Notes under the pieces: generated by a model
Databases searched by the model: none
The model's input: the letters and a program-made list of their open reading frames with translations, nothing else
What the model was told of the DNA's origin: nothing
Program-made: the position numbers and the translations under genes
Shown: positions 1 to 9,112 of the stretch, one piece after another
Layout of the letters: the number at the start of each line of letters is the position of its first letter
Numbering within the stretch: the first letter of the stretch is position 1
Source: an uncultured Bacteroidia bacterium
GTDB lineage: Bacteria; Bacteroidota; Bacteroidia; Bacteroidales; Prolixibacteraceae
Assembly (NCBI GenBank): GCA_903905505.1
Contig: CAIVGL010000019.1
Coordinates: 1-59,820 of the forward strand
DNA: 59,820 nt
Direction of reading: 5' to 3'

Positions 1-224
1 CAGACTCATATGATGTTATTTATGCTAATATTCAGCGAAATATTTTAATTCAGGATATGCCAAACTACAAGAACGTATTAAATCCAGGGGGAGAATTAAT
101 AATGAGTGGTTTTTATAGCGATGATTTAAAAGCAATACAGGAAAGAGCCACCCAAATCGGACTTGAATTTTCAAGATTCAAAGAGTTAGACACCTGGGTT
201 GCGGCAGTTTTTACATTGAAATAA
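1..224 (+). CDS. prmA: Ribosomal protein L11 methyltransferase, C-terminal part (partial)
   Basis: The gene enters from the left edge, so only the last 73 codons are present, ending at the TAA at 222-224. The visible protein carries the end of a class I SAM-dependent methyltransferase fold: a YANIQRNIL segment (the PrmA-type ANI motif after the cofactor site), then LNPGGELIMSGFY, then a D..I helix, and a final WVAAVF strand. In PrmA this fold transfers methyl groups from SAM to ribosomal protein L11 in the cytoplasm. The ANI and SGFY signatures are the basis of the call. Its last 14 bases overlap the end of the convergent phosphoesterase gene. The start and the SAM-binding glycine loop lie outside the window. 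Confidence 0.8.
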   Translation, partial: DSYDVIYANIQRNILIQDMPNYKNVLNPGGELIMSGFYSDDLKAIQERATQIGLEFSRFKELDTWVAAVFTLK

Positions 225-720
225 TCCCCTTCTGACCTAATTCAACCACCTCTAAATCTTTAATAATTGACTGATCAATTGTAAAGCGGATAATGGTTCG
301 AACCTGATGAAAACCTTGAATGCCTGCCGCACCAGGATTAATATGCAGACATTGGTATTTATCATCATAGATGACCTTTAGGATATGTGAATGACCGCAG
401 ATAAATAGCTTGGGTGCTTTTTCTATAAATTCAGCCCGAACCTCTGGGGCGTACTTACCCGGGTAACCACCAATATGGACCATAAAGACATCAACTTCTT
501 CGCAAACAAACCGCAACTTATCGGGATACCGATAGCGTAAATCAGATCCATCGATATTTCCAGAAACAGCTCTAAATGGCTTTAAAGCACTTAATTTATC
601 GGCGGTTAGTAGGTCACCGATATCACCTGCATGCCAGATCTCATCACATTCATTCAGTAGTTCTAGAATGCGATCATCCATATAGCCATGCGTATCTGAA
701 ATAAGACCAATCCGTTTCAT
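211..720 (-). CDS. YfcE/MJ0936-type metallophosphoesterase
   Basis: This 169-residue protein has the full set of calcineurin-like metal-binding motifs of the short YfcE/MJ0936 phosphodiesterases: SDTHG near residues 8-12, HAGDIGD near 30-36, SGNIDG near 53-58, an isolated MVHIGG histidine in the middle, and GHSH near 109-112 followed by INPGA. The family binds two divalent metals and hydrolyses phosphodiesters; the natural substrate is usually unknown. No signal peptide is visible, so it is probably cytoplasmic. Length is normal for the family. It starts at an ATG, with the OmpA gene upstream on the same strand, and a strong hairpin between them suggests separate transcripts. Its 3' end overlaps prmA tail to tail. 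Confidence 0.85.
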   Translation of the reverse strand: MKRIGLISDTHGYMDDRILELLNECDEIWHAGDIGDLLTADKLSALKPFRAVSGNIDGSDLRYRYPDKLRFVCEEVDVFMVHIGGYPGKYAPEVRAEFIEKAPKLFICGHSHILKVIYDDKYQCLHINPGAAGIQGFHQVRTIIRFTIDQSIIKDLEVVELGQKGIISM

Positions 721-751
721 TCTTTGATAATTTATCCTCCAGATATGCTTA

Positions 752-788
752 AAAAAATAGAGACTGTCGAAGACAATCTCTATTTTTT
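752..788 (-). terminator. Intrinsic terminator after the OmpA-family gene
   Basis: A long near-perfect inverted repeat: AAAAAATAGAGA pairs with TCTCTATTTTTT, and an inner TGTC/GACA extends the stem around a GAA loop. A T-run flanks the stem in either direction. It lies 33 bases past the stop of the OmpA gene on the minus strand and before the phosphoesterase start, so it most likely ends the OmpA transcript. Confidence 0.75.
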
Positions 789-820
789 ATATTATTTATT
801 CTCGGACTAGCGAGAATGAG

Positions 821-1969
821 TTATTCAATAATAATGGTCTCAGTTCTACGATTTAGAGCATGTTCAGCTTTAGAACAAGGAACACCATCTGTACATTTGT
901 TAACTGGCATAGTCTCGCCGTAAGCTTGTGCATCAACTCTAGAACTACTAATTCCTTTAGCCACTAAATAATCGATTACTGCCTTTCCACGTTTTTCAGA
1001 GAGTTTCATATTATAACTTGCTGGACCCCATGAGTCAGTATGAGATTTAATCGAAACTTTAACCGAAGGATTCTCAATCAAATCTTTAGCTAATTTATCT
1101 AAATCAGCTGAAGACTTTTCATTAAGTTTCCATTTATCAAAGGCAAAGTAAACTTTGTAGATGGTACCTAATACTGCAGGTTTTTCGATTGCCGCCGGTT
1201 TTGGCTCTGGCTTAGGTTCAGGCTTAGGTTCTTGTTTAGCGATTGCACGTGGCATTTCCACTTCTGGAGCATGTTTTTTCTTTTTTCCAAGTCTGATAGA
1301 AATACCTGCATAGGTATAAAGTTTTGTTCCATATATCTGAGGAGTCACTGCGCCTGGTTTAGTATTTCCTGGATTAGAAACTGTGGAATGACCATCTAAG
1401 CGATCAGAATTAACCCAACTCCATTGAGTTCCAACATTAAATCGCACATTTTGATTTACACGAACAGAAACACCTGTACCCAAAGGTATCGTAGGAATTT
1501 CAAGATTTTTATCTCCAGAATTTGGTCCGGTTACGTTTTTAACATGGGTAGCTCCAAGACCCAACTTAGCATACAAATAAAATTTACGGTCAAATTTATT
1601 TTTTGACAATAAATTATTCAAATTCCAAACCGTATTTAAATCATATTCATTCGCAAGAGATTTAAAATCTCCAGATGAAGTACCATTCGAAGAACCAATC
1701 AACGTGTTATTGTTATAACCTAATTCAATAGCAAATACATGAGTGAAATTCTTCTTCAAGGTAGCACCAAATCCAAATTCACCTTTACTATTCCAGCCAG
1801 TTGAAGGGGTAAAACTATTGTTTTTCAACATATTATACTCTCCAGAAAAACTACTTACACCCCCATTTAAACCAATTTCCCATTTATTAAAGGGCTCCGG
1901 TTTATCTTGAGCAAACAGATAAACGCAGTTTAAAAGCGTTGCTGCAAGAATTAAAATTAATTTTTTCAT
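821..1969 (-). CDS. OmpA-family outer membrane protein
   Basis: This 382-residue protein begins with a signal peptide (hydrophobic stretch ending LFAQ, cleavage near residue 21). Residues of about 25-230 have the alternating pattern of an eight-stranded beta-barrel, ending in GISIRLGKKKK. A Pro/Glu/Lys linker of repeated PEPK units follows (about 245-265). The last 115 residues form an OmpA C-terminal peptidoglycan-binding domain: VYFAFDKWKLN, then SHTDSWGPASYN, LSEKRGKAVIDYL and a final NRRTE. The domain normally holds diaminopimelate, anchoring the barrel to the cell wall. It is transcribed alone, with a terminator at 752-788. A TATCTTTG -7-like box lies at 2030-2037 with CTTG 22 bases further upstream, a weak promoter candidate. 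Confidence 0.85.
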   Translation of the reverse strand: MKKLILILAATLLNCVYLFAQDKPEPFNKWEIGLNGGVSSFSGEYNMLKNNSFTPSTGWNSKGEFGFGATLKKNFTHVFAIELGYNNNTLIGSSNGTSSGDFKSLANEYDLNTVWNLNNLLSKNKFDRKFYLYAKLGLGATHVKNVTGPNSGDKNLEIPTIPLGTGVSVRVNQNVRFNVGTQWSWVNSDRLDGHSTVSNPGNTKPGAVTPQIYGTKLYTYAGISIRLGKKKKHAPEVEMPRAIAKQEPKPEPKPEPKPAAIEKPAVLGTIYKVYFAFDKWKLNEKSSADLDKLAKDLIENPSVKVSIKSHTDSWGPASYNMKLSEKRGKAVIDYLVAKGISSSRVDAQAYGETMPVNKCTDGVPCSKAEHALNRRTETIIIE

Positions 1970-2380
1970 AGGATTTACATTTAATTTAAAAAAAGATACC
2001 GAATCCTAATTCAGTCCTATTTTGTCTTACAAAGATAATCAAAATAAGAACTATTTAATCAAGCAATTTGAAAAACAATTCAAGTTTTTCAACAATTATG
2101 TTAACAATTTAAAGGAAAAACAAAAACAAATAAGCTGCACATTTACAGACAAATAGACCACTGAAGCTAAACGTAAGAATTAAAAACTCCTTGAATTTAT
2201 TACAAATAAGGTAATCTATGATGCGATTTACAACTCGAGCAAACGGAGCATTATAACACATAGGCTAAATACACCAAATTTTATGCCAAAAAAATAGAAT
2301 AACGAAAGCCTGAATTACACTTTAAATATAGTGTATTTTTAGATTCAATTTCAATTAAGTATAACACACCTATTCAAACC
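1970..2380. other. Gene-free divergent intergenic region
   Basis: These 411 AT-rich bases separate the divergent OmpA and hemolysin-III genes. No coding frame or tRNA was recognised. The left end holds the OmpA promoter candidate. At 2316-2340 a 6-bp stem (TACACT/AGTGTA) is followed by five T on the plus strand, a weak terminator-like element with no recognised gene in front of it. Confidence 0.5.
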
Positions 2381-3019
2381 ATGGAAAAATCTAGAAATCA
2401 AACAGTTGAAGAAGAGAAGTTAAATTTTATTTCTCATGGAATCGGATTCGTTCTAGCTGTTTTCGGTTCTATTTATCTTTTGACATCAAAAACAACATTT
2501 AGTTTAAACCTAAAATTTATTAGTTATTTAATTTATTCGCTTGGATTATCCGCTCTCTATCTAGCTTCATCCTTGTACCACCATTCAAAAGACCAAAAGC
2601 AAAAAAATCAACTTAACATACTCGATCACTCAGCGATATATTTATTAATAGCAGGCACCTATACCCCAGTAACATTACTAACCATAGCAGGAATATGGGG
2701 CAAGGCTATATTCATAACAGTTTGGATAATCGCAATAGCAGGGATTATCTTAAAGCAATTTTATACTGGTCGTTTTCCCAAGCTATCAACAACGACTTAT
2801 GTCTTAATGGGCTGGATCATTCTTGTTGCCTTTAAACCCTTAGTAGACAACATGAAAATATCAGGTGTGATTTGGCTTGTTGTTGGAGGAGTTCTCTACA
2901 CCCTTGGAGCCTTACTTTACCAACGAAAAGAGATGAAATACAACCATGTCATATTTCATCTCTTTGTCTTGATTGGTAGCGCATGTCATTACATCATGAT
3001 ACTGAACTACACCAATTAA
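2381..3019 (+). CDS. Hemolysin III family (YqfA/PAQR-like) integral membrane protein
   Basis: A 212-residue protein with about seven hydrophobic segments and the family's conserved polar residues: EEKLNFISHGIGF at the N-terminus, a SLYHH motif near residues 64-68, LDHSAIYLLIAGTYTP near 81-96, and a C-terminal H..FH......CHY. These His/Asp/Ser positions form the presumed metal site shared with PAQR receptors. The family is named after a Bacillus cereus hemolysin, but most members are housekeeping membrane proteins of unclear role, so lytic activity should not be assumed. It stands alone, with its stop 27 bases from the end of the convergent sugar isomerase gene. Confidence 0.85.
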   Translation: MEKSRNQTVEEEKLNFISHGIGFVLAVFGSIYLLTSKTTFSLNLKFISYLIYSLGLSALYLASSLYHHSKDQKQKNQLNILDHSAIYLLIAGTYTPVTLLTIAGIWGKAIFITVWIIAIAGIILKQFYTGRFPKLSTTTYVLMGWIILVAFKPLVDNMKISGVIWLVVGGVLYTLGALLYQRKEMKYNHVIFHLFVLIGSACHYIMILNYTN

Positions 3020-3046
3020 TGAACTTGCCGAATCAGACCATCCTTA

Positions 3047-3928
3047 TTATTTCTGTTTAGAATAGCGTTTTTTGTACTCCTGCCAAGTCTGAAAAGACCC
3101 TTTTAGTACCTGCGTGGCCTCCCCTTTTAAGTTATAACATTGCAATCCAACAGGGCCTTTATAACCAGCATCCCATAACGCTCGCACAAAGTTATACGTA
3201 TCAAAAGAGCCTTCACCTAGCGGTTGAATTAACCTATCCCATCCTAATTGCTGGGTATTGCCACCATCAGCTCCACAAATATTTACTGCAGTTAGATATG
3301 GCATTAAGGTCATTATTTTTTGTTCAATCCCCTCTGATCCTTCAACTTTTAATAAATGGCAGAGATTAATGACGCATCCAAAATTGTTTCGAGATACCAA
3401 TTTAGCCAGTTTTAGACTATGCTCTAATGTTTCGCAATACAACGAAAGATGAGGATAAACACCTAATTTAACCCCGTAATTAGAAGCATAGTCAGATAAA
3501 TCTTGAAGAATTACGGACAATAGTTTATCGCCAGCATCCTTATTATTTTTATAATCATCACTTTGAACATTAAAGTAGACCACCGAGCCCTTTTCAGCAC
3601 CTTTAATCATCTCTTTGATCTCGGAAAGTGAAGCTGATCCCTTACTCAATTTTGATCCAAAACTTAGCGGAACATAGTTGGTAGGCATATGCAATCCCAC
3701 TTGTACTAAATCAGACTTAAGCTCATAGAAATCAGCTAAGCCAGCCCCTTCCAAACCATCAAAACCTATATTTTTCAATAGCTTAACCTTCTCCAACTTT
3801 TGACGAGGGATATGTTTAAATCCATCGATTGTATTTTGGACATAAAATACATTATCAACTTTTTTCTTCGCAGAAACGAAAAAAGAAATACTTAACAATG
3901 CAATAATAACAAGACTTTTCAATTTCAT
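3047..3928 (-). CDS. Secreted sugar phosphate isomerase/epimerase-like TIM-barrel protein
   Basis: This 293-residue protein starts with a Sec signal peptide (hydrophobic IIALLSISFFVSA, cleavage near residue 20). The rest fits the xylose isomerase-like (AP endonuclease 2) TIM barrel: KNIGFDGLEGAGL early on, VGLHMP, a Y.H strand, INLCHLL near residue 188, and the typical ending GEGSFDTYNFVRALWDAGYKGPVGLQ. Members bind a divalent metal and isomerise or epimerise sugars; exported versions are common in Bacteroidota and their substrates are mostly unknown. It appears to be a single-gene unit, ending next to the hemolysin-III gene. No specific reaction can be assigned. Confidence 0.75.
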   Translation of the reverse strand: MKLKSLVIIALLSISFFVSAKKKVDNVFYVQNTIDGFKHIPRQKLEKVKLLKNIGFDGLEGAGLADFYELKSDLVQVGLHMPTNYVPLSFGSKLSKGSASLSEIKEMIKGAEKGSVVYFNVQSDDYKNNKDAGDKLLSVILQDLSDYASNYGVKLGVYPHLSLYCETLEHSLKLAKLVSRNNFGCVINLCHLLKVEGSEGIEQKIMTLMPYLTAVNICGADGGNTQQLGWDRLIQPLGEGSFDTYNFVRALWDAGYKGPVGLQCYNLKGEATQVLKGSFQTWQEYKKRYSKQK

Positions 3929-4040
3929 TTTTGAACCTATTTTTGGTATTCTTGGATTTAAATTTCTCTCTTTTTAGCACCTCTATAGCACGAATCAAAT
4001 TTAGCAATACTAATTTACAAAAGGGACTACTTACAAAAAT

Positions 4041-4073
4041 CAAAAGCCGTCTTAGAAATTCTAAAACGGCTTT
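4041..4073 (-). terminator. Intrinsic terminator after the cyclophilin gene
   Basis: AAAGCCGT at 4043-4050 pairs with ACGGCTTT at 4066-4073, with an inner TTAG/CTAA pairing around an AAATT loop. On the minus strand the hairpin is followed by a T-rich stretch. It lies 24 bases past the cyclophilin stop codon. Confidence 0.7.
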
Positions 4074-4096
4074 AAAAAGTTTTTAAAAGCTCAATA

Positions 4097-4534
4097 TTAA
4101 GCCTCTATGATCACGACCTTTAGGATCTTATCACCTTGTTGGATCTCATCGATCACATCTAAACCTTCATATACCTTACCAAAGCAAGTATGTTTGCGAT
4201 CTAGATGGCTTGTGTTAGCGCGACTGTGGCATACAAAGAACTGCGAACCACCAGTATCTCTGCCGGCATGAGCCATAGACAAAACACCACGATCGTGGTA
4301 CTGATTTTCGCCATCTAACTCACATTTAATGGTGTATCCTGGTCCGCCCACACCGCTACCTTTAGGACATCCGCCTTGAATGACAAAATTTGGAATTACG
4401 CGATGAAAAGTCAAACCATCATAAAAACCATCTTTCGATAGTTTAACGAAGTTAGCCACGGCTAATGGGGCATCATTTTCAAAGAAATTAATCTTCATCA
4501 CCCCTTTTTCTGTATGAATCTCTGCTTGTATCAT
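4097..4534 (-). CDS. Peptidyl-prolyl cis-trans isomerase, cyclophilin type
   Basis: This 145-residue protein is a minimal cyclophilin that speeds cis-trans isomerisation of prolyl bonds during folding. The catalytic signature is intact: [15 protein letters not shown] with the active-site Arg, then [27 protein letters not shown] and HTCFGKV. There is no signal peptide, so it is probably cytoplasmic. I placed the start at the ATG at 4534 (protein begins MIQAEI) rather than an in-frame TTG at 4558, because family members begin right at this first beta strand. Transcribed alone, with a hairpin terminator downstream. Confidence 0.9.
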   Translation of the reverse strand: MIQAEIHTEKGVMKINFFENDAPLAVANFVKLSKDGFYDGLTFHRVIPNFVIQGGCPKGSGVGGPGYTIKCELDGENQYHDRGVLSMAHAGRDTGGSQFFVCHSRANTSHLDRKHTCFGKVYEGLDVIDEIQQGDKILKVVIIEA

Positions 4535-4604
4535 AATTATTTCGATTAAAAGCCTCAAAGGTACAATCTTTCGGCTAATTCACGAAAATTATTTCTTCAC
4601 TTGC

Positions 4605-4636
4605 TTTACAATAATCTACCAATAGGTTTATCTTTG
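4605..4636 (+). promoter_or_regulatory. Candidate Bacteroidota promoter for the PorE-like gene
   Basis: TATCTTTG at 4629-4636 matches the -7 box TAnnTTTG exactly, and TTTA at 4605-4608, with 20 bases between, matches three of four bases of the -33 TTTG box. The same 20-base spacing occurs at the metY and tetR promoters. It would start transcription about 24 bases before the ATG at 4667. Confidence 0.5.
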
Positions 4637-4666
4637 TCCATCAAGCCATCGGTAAACTTTTAGCAA

Positions 4667-6676
4667 ATGACTAGAATAAAGCATAAAGCAACAAAAAGAA
4701 TTCACTATTTACTATTCTATTTGCTACTTGGATGTTTCAGTTCATGCGGTGTTTCATACCACTTTAAAAAAGCGTTAACCTCATTTGAAATTGGAGAATA
4801 CTACAAGAGCATCGGTGCACTTCGGAAGGTCAACATGAAGACTGTTGATCGTCAAAAGAAAGCATTGATTCAATTTAAAATTGCCGAAGCGTACTATAAA
4901 ATCGGTCAATACCGATCTGCCGAAAGTTATTTTAAAAGTGCCTTAATCCACAATCCGGGTGACAATATCATTTGGCTTCATTATGCTGAAGTGCTTCGTG
5001 CAAATGGGAAATATGAAGAGGCAATTAAAAACTATACGGCATTCTTAGCTGTTGTACCTGGTGATCTAATGGCTTTAAATGGCATTGAGTCTTCCAAAAA
5101 AACAGTGGAATGGATCAATTCACCCACCCGCTATAAGATTGGGAATCTAAAAGAGATCAACTCCTACTACAACGATTTTTCGGCATCTTATGCTGGGGTT
5201 CACGACAATGAGATCTATTTCACCTCCTCGAGGAAAGGGGCCACTGGAAAATTAAAAAGCGCCATAACTGGGGAATACAATGCTGACCTATTTATAAGCA
5301 CCTATAACCTCCAAAAAAAGAGATGGAATAAACCACAGCTAATTGACGATCAAAAGATTATTGACACATTTGACGAAGAAGGTGCAGCGGCATTTAATAA
5401 AGCTGGAGATGAGATGTATTTCACCCGGTGTATTTATAAAAAATCGGATCAAGAGAGTTCCGATATCTTTTCATCCAAACAGCTCCTAGGAATCTGGGGA
5501 GAACCAACAAAAATCAAAGTTCGGGCAGACTCCTTAATGATGGCTCATCCCTCTGTATCGGCAGACGGAAATACACTCTATTTTGTTTCTGATTGCAAGG
5601 GTGGTTATGGCGGAAAGGATATCTGGTATACAACAAAACAAAAAGGAAACTCTTGGAGTAAACCAATCAATGCTGGGCCTGAAATCAACACCTCTGGCGA
5701 CGAGATGTTTCCCTATATTCATGAAAATGGAACGCTTTACTTCTCCTCAAATGGACAGATTGGGATGGGCGGCTTAGATTTATTTTCAGCAAAAAAAGAT
5801 TCTCAAAACAAATGGAACATCGAAAATCTTAAATACCCTTTAAACTCTACGGGGGATGATTTCGCCATAAGTTTTTATCCTGGTGAAGAACGGGGTTTAT
5901 TTTCAAGCAATCGCGAAGGCAGTTCTAAAGACGACATCTATACATTTGTTCTGCCACCCAAAGTATATGAAATAGAGGGGGATGTTTTCAGCAAAGAGAG
6001 TGGATCAAGAATCAATGATGCCACAGTAAAACTGATTGGTACAGATGGCACCATGCTTAAAGTAAAAGCGGAGAATGGAAAATTCAAGTTTAAGTTAAAA
6101 CCGCAAGTAGAATATATTATCGCGGCCTACCGCAAAGGCTTTTTAAATACTAAACATACTGCCTCGACCATAGGATTGGATGAAGGGAAACAATTTCAAG
6201 TGCGCCTTGAATTGAGTCCCGCAGATCTACCTATTAGTATTGATAATATTCAATATGCATTTGGAAAGTTCGATTTACTCCCTGAATCAAAATCATCGTT
6301 GGATAGCCTAACTTCCCTTTTAGCCCTCAATCCAACAATCGTAATAGAGTTAATGTCGCATTCCGACTGCCGAGGTGATGATGCCATAAATTCAGAGATA
6401 TCTCAAAAAAGAGCACAGTCAGTTGTGGCTTACCTAATTGCGAAAGGGATTCAACCAGGTCGACTCGTAGCTAAAGGATATGGAGAGAGCTCTCCGAAAA
6501 AGGTGACTAAGAAATCAGCAAAGAGCAATCCATTCTTAAAACCGGGCAACACCCTAACTTGCAAATTCATCGAATCTTTATCGGATGAAAAGCAACGTGA
6601 GATTTGTCACCAGATCAATCGACGAACTGAATTCAGAGTTTTATCGTCAGATTACCACGAGAAGTTTGAGAAATAG
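4667..6676 (+). CDS. porE: PorE-like lipoprotein: TPR, PD40 propeller, carboxypeptidase-regulatory and OmpA domains
   Basis: This 669-residue protein has four parts in order: an N-terminal lipoprotein signal (LLLGC, Cys near residue 23; a second Cys four residues on is an alternative), TPR helices at about 40-150, a beta-propeller of PD40 repeats at about 160-430 (YFTSSR, MYFTRC, LYFVSD, LYFSSNG blades), a carboxypeptidase-regulatory-like beta-sandwich at about 435-520, and a C-terminal OmpA peptidoglycan-binding domain (YAFGKFDLLPES, SHSDCRGDDAIN, NRRTEFRV). This order and length match PorE of the Porphyromonas type IX secretion system, which anchors the machinery to peptidoglycan. Similar proteins also occur beside PorP/SprF genes, and none is here, so the T9SS role is inferred. 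It precedes purM by 79 bases on the same strand. Confidence 0.7.
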   Translation: MTRIKHKATKRIHYLLFYLLLGCFSSCGVSYHFKKALTSFEIGEYYKSIGALRKVNMKTVDRQKKALIQFKIAEAYYKIGQYRSAESYFKSALIHNPGDNIIWLHYAEVLRANGKYEEAIKNYTAFLAVVPGDLMALNGIESSKKTVEWINSPTRYKIGNLKEINSYYNDFSASYAGVHDNEIYFTSSRKGATGKLKSAITGEYNADLFISTYNLQKKRWNKPQLIDDQKIIDTFDEEGAAAFNKAGDEMYFTRCIYKKSDQESSDIFSSKQLLGIWGEPTKIKVRADSLMMAHPSVSADGNTLYFVSDCKGGYGGKDIWYTTKQKGNSWSKPINAGPEINTSGDEMFPYIHENGTLYFSSNGQIGMGGLDLFSAKKDSQNKWNIENLKYPLNSTGDDFAISFYPGEERGLFSSNREGSSKDDIYTFVLPPKVYEIEGDVFSKESGSRINDATVKLIGTDGTMLKVKAENGKFKFKLKPQVEYIIAAYRKGFLNTKHTASTIGLDEGKQFQVRLELSPADLPISIDNIQYAFGKFDLLPESKSSLDSLTSLLALNPTIVIELMSHSDCRGDDAINSEISQKRAQSVVAYLIAKGIQPGRLVAKGYGESSPKKVTKKSAKSNPFLKPGNTLTCKFIESLSDEKQREICHQINRRTEFRVLSSDYHEKFEK

Positions 6677-6755
6677 CCGTAAAATATTAATTTTGCGAGG
6701 CTTGATTCAAACATTTGAAATAAGCAAAATATAGCGTAAATTACTGATTGTCAAT

Positions 6756-7925
6756 ATGGATTCCAATAATAGATATAATTTAAGAGGTGTTTCAGCTTCG
6801 AAAGAGGATGTGCACAATGCGATTAAAAATATTGACAAGGGCCTTTTTCCAAAAGCTTTTTGCAAGGTTGTGCCTGATTATCTTACGGGTGACCCTGAAT
6901 ATTGCAACATCATGCATGCCGATGGAGCAGGAACAAAATCAGCGTTAGCTTACCTTTACTGGAAAGAAACCGGTGACCTATCGGTCTGGAAAGGGATTGC
7001 TCAAGACGCGATCGTTATGAATCTTGACGATTTACTTTGTGTTGGTGCAATCGATAACATCCTCCTCTCATCAACCATTGGCAGAAACAAAAACCTTATA
7101 CCAGGAGAGGTCATTGCAGCAATAATTGAAGGGACCGAAGAGTTATGCAAAGAGCTTAGAGCTTTAGGGATAAATATCCAAGCCACAGGAGGCGAAACGG
7201 CCGATGTTGGAGATTTAGTTCGGACCATTATTGTTGACTCGACAGTTACCTGCAGAATGAAACGCAGCGATGTAGTATCTGCCGATCGAATTAAAGCAGG
7301 CGACTGCATCATTGGATTAGCCTCATCAGGCCAAGCCACGTATGAGAAAAGCTACAATGGTGGAATGGGAAGTAATGGACTAACCTCAGCTAGACATGAT
7401 GTCTTTGCCAACTACCTTGCCAAGAAATACCCAGAGAGCTATGATCCATCAGTACCGGAATCGTTAATCTATTCAGGAAACTGCAAATTAACAGATTCGG
7501 TCGAAGGGACTGATTTAGATGCTGGAAAACTTGTCTTAAGTCCAACCCGAACATATGCCCCAGTGGTTAAAAAAGTGTTAGAGCAATATAAGCACTCCCT
7601 CTCAGGTATGATTCATTGTTCAGGTGGAGCACAAACCAAAGTTCTTCATTTCGTTGATAATGTACATATTATAAAAGATAATCTTTTTGATACTCCCCCA
7701 TTATTTAAATTAATTCAGGAGCAAAGTCAAACATCTTGGCAAGAGATGTATAAAGTATTTAACATGGGTCATCGATTTGAATTTTACGCAGACCCCAAAG
7801 CGGCTGAGGGAATAATTGCCATTGCAAAATCTTTCAATATTGAGGCTCAAATAATCGGTCGTGTCGAGTCTTATTCAGGTAAAAAAGTGACCATCCACTC
7901 CGGATATGGAACTTTTGAGTATTAG
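6756..7925 (+). CDS. purM: Phosphoribosylformylglycinamidine cyclo-ligase (AIR synthase)
   Basis: This enzyme closes the imidazole ring in purine synthesis, turning FGAM into AIR with ATP. The 389-residue protein shows the PurM fold: MHADGAGTKS (substrate/ATP-binding loop, near residues 53-62), IAQDAIVMNLDDLLCVGA, a long helix ending in GINIQATGGETADV, and GDCIIGLASSGQATYEKS near the middle. The C-terminal half has MIHCSGGAQTKV and GHRFEFY. It is longer than the about 345 residues of the E. coli enzyme, as is common in Bacteroidota. It is followed by prfA (67 bases) and pyrF (34 bases), a likely operon. Confidence 0.9.
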   Translation: MDSNNRYNLRGVSASKEDVHNAIKNIDKGLFPKAFCKVVPDYLTGDPEYCNIMHADGAGTKSALAYLYWKETGDLSVWKGIAQDAIVMNLDDLLCVGAIDNILLSSTIGRNKNLIPGEVIAAIIEGTEELCKELRALGINIQATGGETADVGDLVRTIIVDSTVTCRMKRSDVVSADRIKAGDCIIGLASSGQATYEKSYNGGMGSNGLTSARHDVFANYLAKKYPESYDPSVPESLIYSGNCKLTDSVEGTDLDAGKLVLSPTRTYAPVVKKVLEQYKHSLSGMIHCSGGAQTKVLHFVDNVHIIKDNLFDTPPLFKLIQEQSQTSWQEMYKVFNMGHRFEFYADPKAAEGIIAIAKSFNIEAQIIGRVESYSGKKVTIHSGYGTFEY

Positions 7926-7992
7926 CAAAGTCGATACTTGCCTTAGATTTCCAATTCTGTTTATTTCACCCTTAAGTCTTAATTTTTAGTCC

Positions 7993-9078
7993 ATGTCAGA
8001 TCATTCACTTTTAGAAAAATACGAAGCAATTAAAATCCGTTTTGATGAGGTTAGTCAACAAATCTCAGATCCAGATGTCATGAAAGACATGAAGCGATAT
8101 GTCAGGTTAAACCAAGATTACAAGCAACTTGACTCGCTCGTAAAATCATTTCATCGGTATCAAAAGATGTTGAAAAACCTCTCTGATGCCAAGGAGATTT
8201 TAGACCAAGAATCAGATGAAGATTTGCGTGATATGGCTCGAGCAGAGCTGGAAGACAGTGAAAATATCATAAAAGAGCATGAGAATGAAATTAGATTCTT
8301 GCTCGTACCTGCTGATCCTGAGGATAGCAAGAATGCGATTTTAGAAATCCGTGGAGGGACAGGAGGCGATGAAGCCGCCATTTTCGCAGGTGATTTATTT
8401 CGAATGTACACTAAATTTTGCGATAAAATGAACTGGCGCCTAGAGGTTACAAGTTCTACGGAAGGGACATCGGGCGGATTTAAAGAGATTGTGGCAAAAA
8501 TCACAGGGGAGAATGTCTATGGGATACTTAAATTTGAATCAGGTGTTCATCGTGTCCAACGGGTTCCTCAAACAGAGACTGCTGGGCGAATACATACTTC
8601 GGCATCTACTGTGGCTGTATTGCCAGAAGCTGAAGAGTTCGACATCGACTTAAGAGAGTCGGATATTCGCAAGGATACCTATTGCTCTTCAGGACCTGGG
8701 GGACAGAGTGTAAATACGACCTATTCGGCCATACGACTTACCCATATTCCAACAGGAATCGTTGTGACGTGCCAAGATGAGAAATCCCAGATTAAAAATC
8801 TCTCTAAAGCGATGGGCGAGCTTCGTACTAGGATCTATAATATGGAGTACCAGAAATACATGGACGAAATAGCTTCAAAAAGAAAAACGATGGTCTCAAC
8901 AGGTGACCGATCTGCAAAGATTAGAACTTACAATTATCCACAAGGACGTATGACCGATCATCGAATTGGTCTTACCGTTTACAATCTTCCAGCCATTATG
9001 GATGGGGATATTGAAGAGATCATAGAGAAATTAAGGGTAGAAGAGAATACAGAACGGTTAAAGGAGACAGAACTCTAA
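7993..9078 (+). CDS. prfA: Peptide chain release factor 1
   Basis: RF1 recognises UAA and UAG and triggers release of the finished peptide. The 361-residue protein has the GGQ catalytic motif at 236-238 (in GPGGQSVNTT), whose Gln is normally methylated by PrmC. The stop-codon-reading tripeptide at 192-194 is PQT, fitting the P-x-T of RF1 rather than the SPF of RF2, which decides the name. GGTGGDEAAIFAGDLFRMY near 121-139 is also typical. Length is normal. It sits between purM and pyrF in a likely operon. Confidence 0.95.
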   Translation: MSDHSLLEKYEAIKIRFDEVSQQISDPDVMKDMKRYVRLNQDYKQLDSLVKSFHRYQKMLKNLSDAKEILDQESDEDLRDMARAELEDSENIIKEHENEIRFLLVPADPEDSKNAILEIRGGTGGDEAAIFAGDLFRMYTKFCDKMNWRLEVTSSTEGTSGGFKEIVAKITGENVYGILKFESGVHRVQRVPQTETAGRIHTSASTVAVLPEAEEFDIDLRESDIRKDTYCSSGPGGQSVNTTYSAIRLTHIPTGIVVTCQDEKSQIKNLSKAMGELRTRIYNMEYQKYMDEIASKRKTMVSTGDRSAKIRTYNYPQGRMTDHRIGLTVYNLPAIMDGDIEEIIEKLRVEENTERLKETEL

Positions 9079-9112
9079 AAGAAAACACAGAACGATTTAA
9101 AGGATTTAGATT

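Noticed and set aside
3855-4043. 62-residue minus-strand frame near the sugar isomerase start
   Set aside because: Overlaps the real gene start and the cyclophilin terminator; the protein has no recognisable feature.
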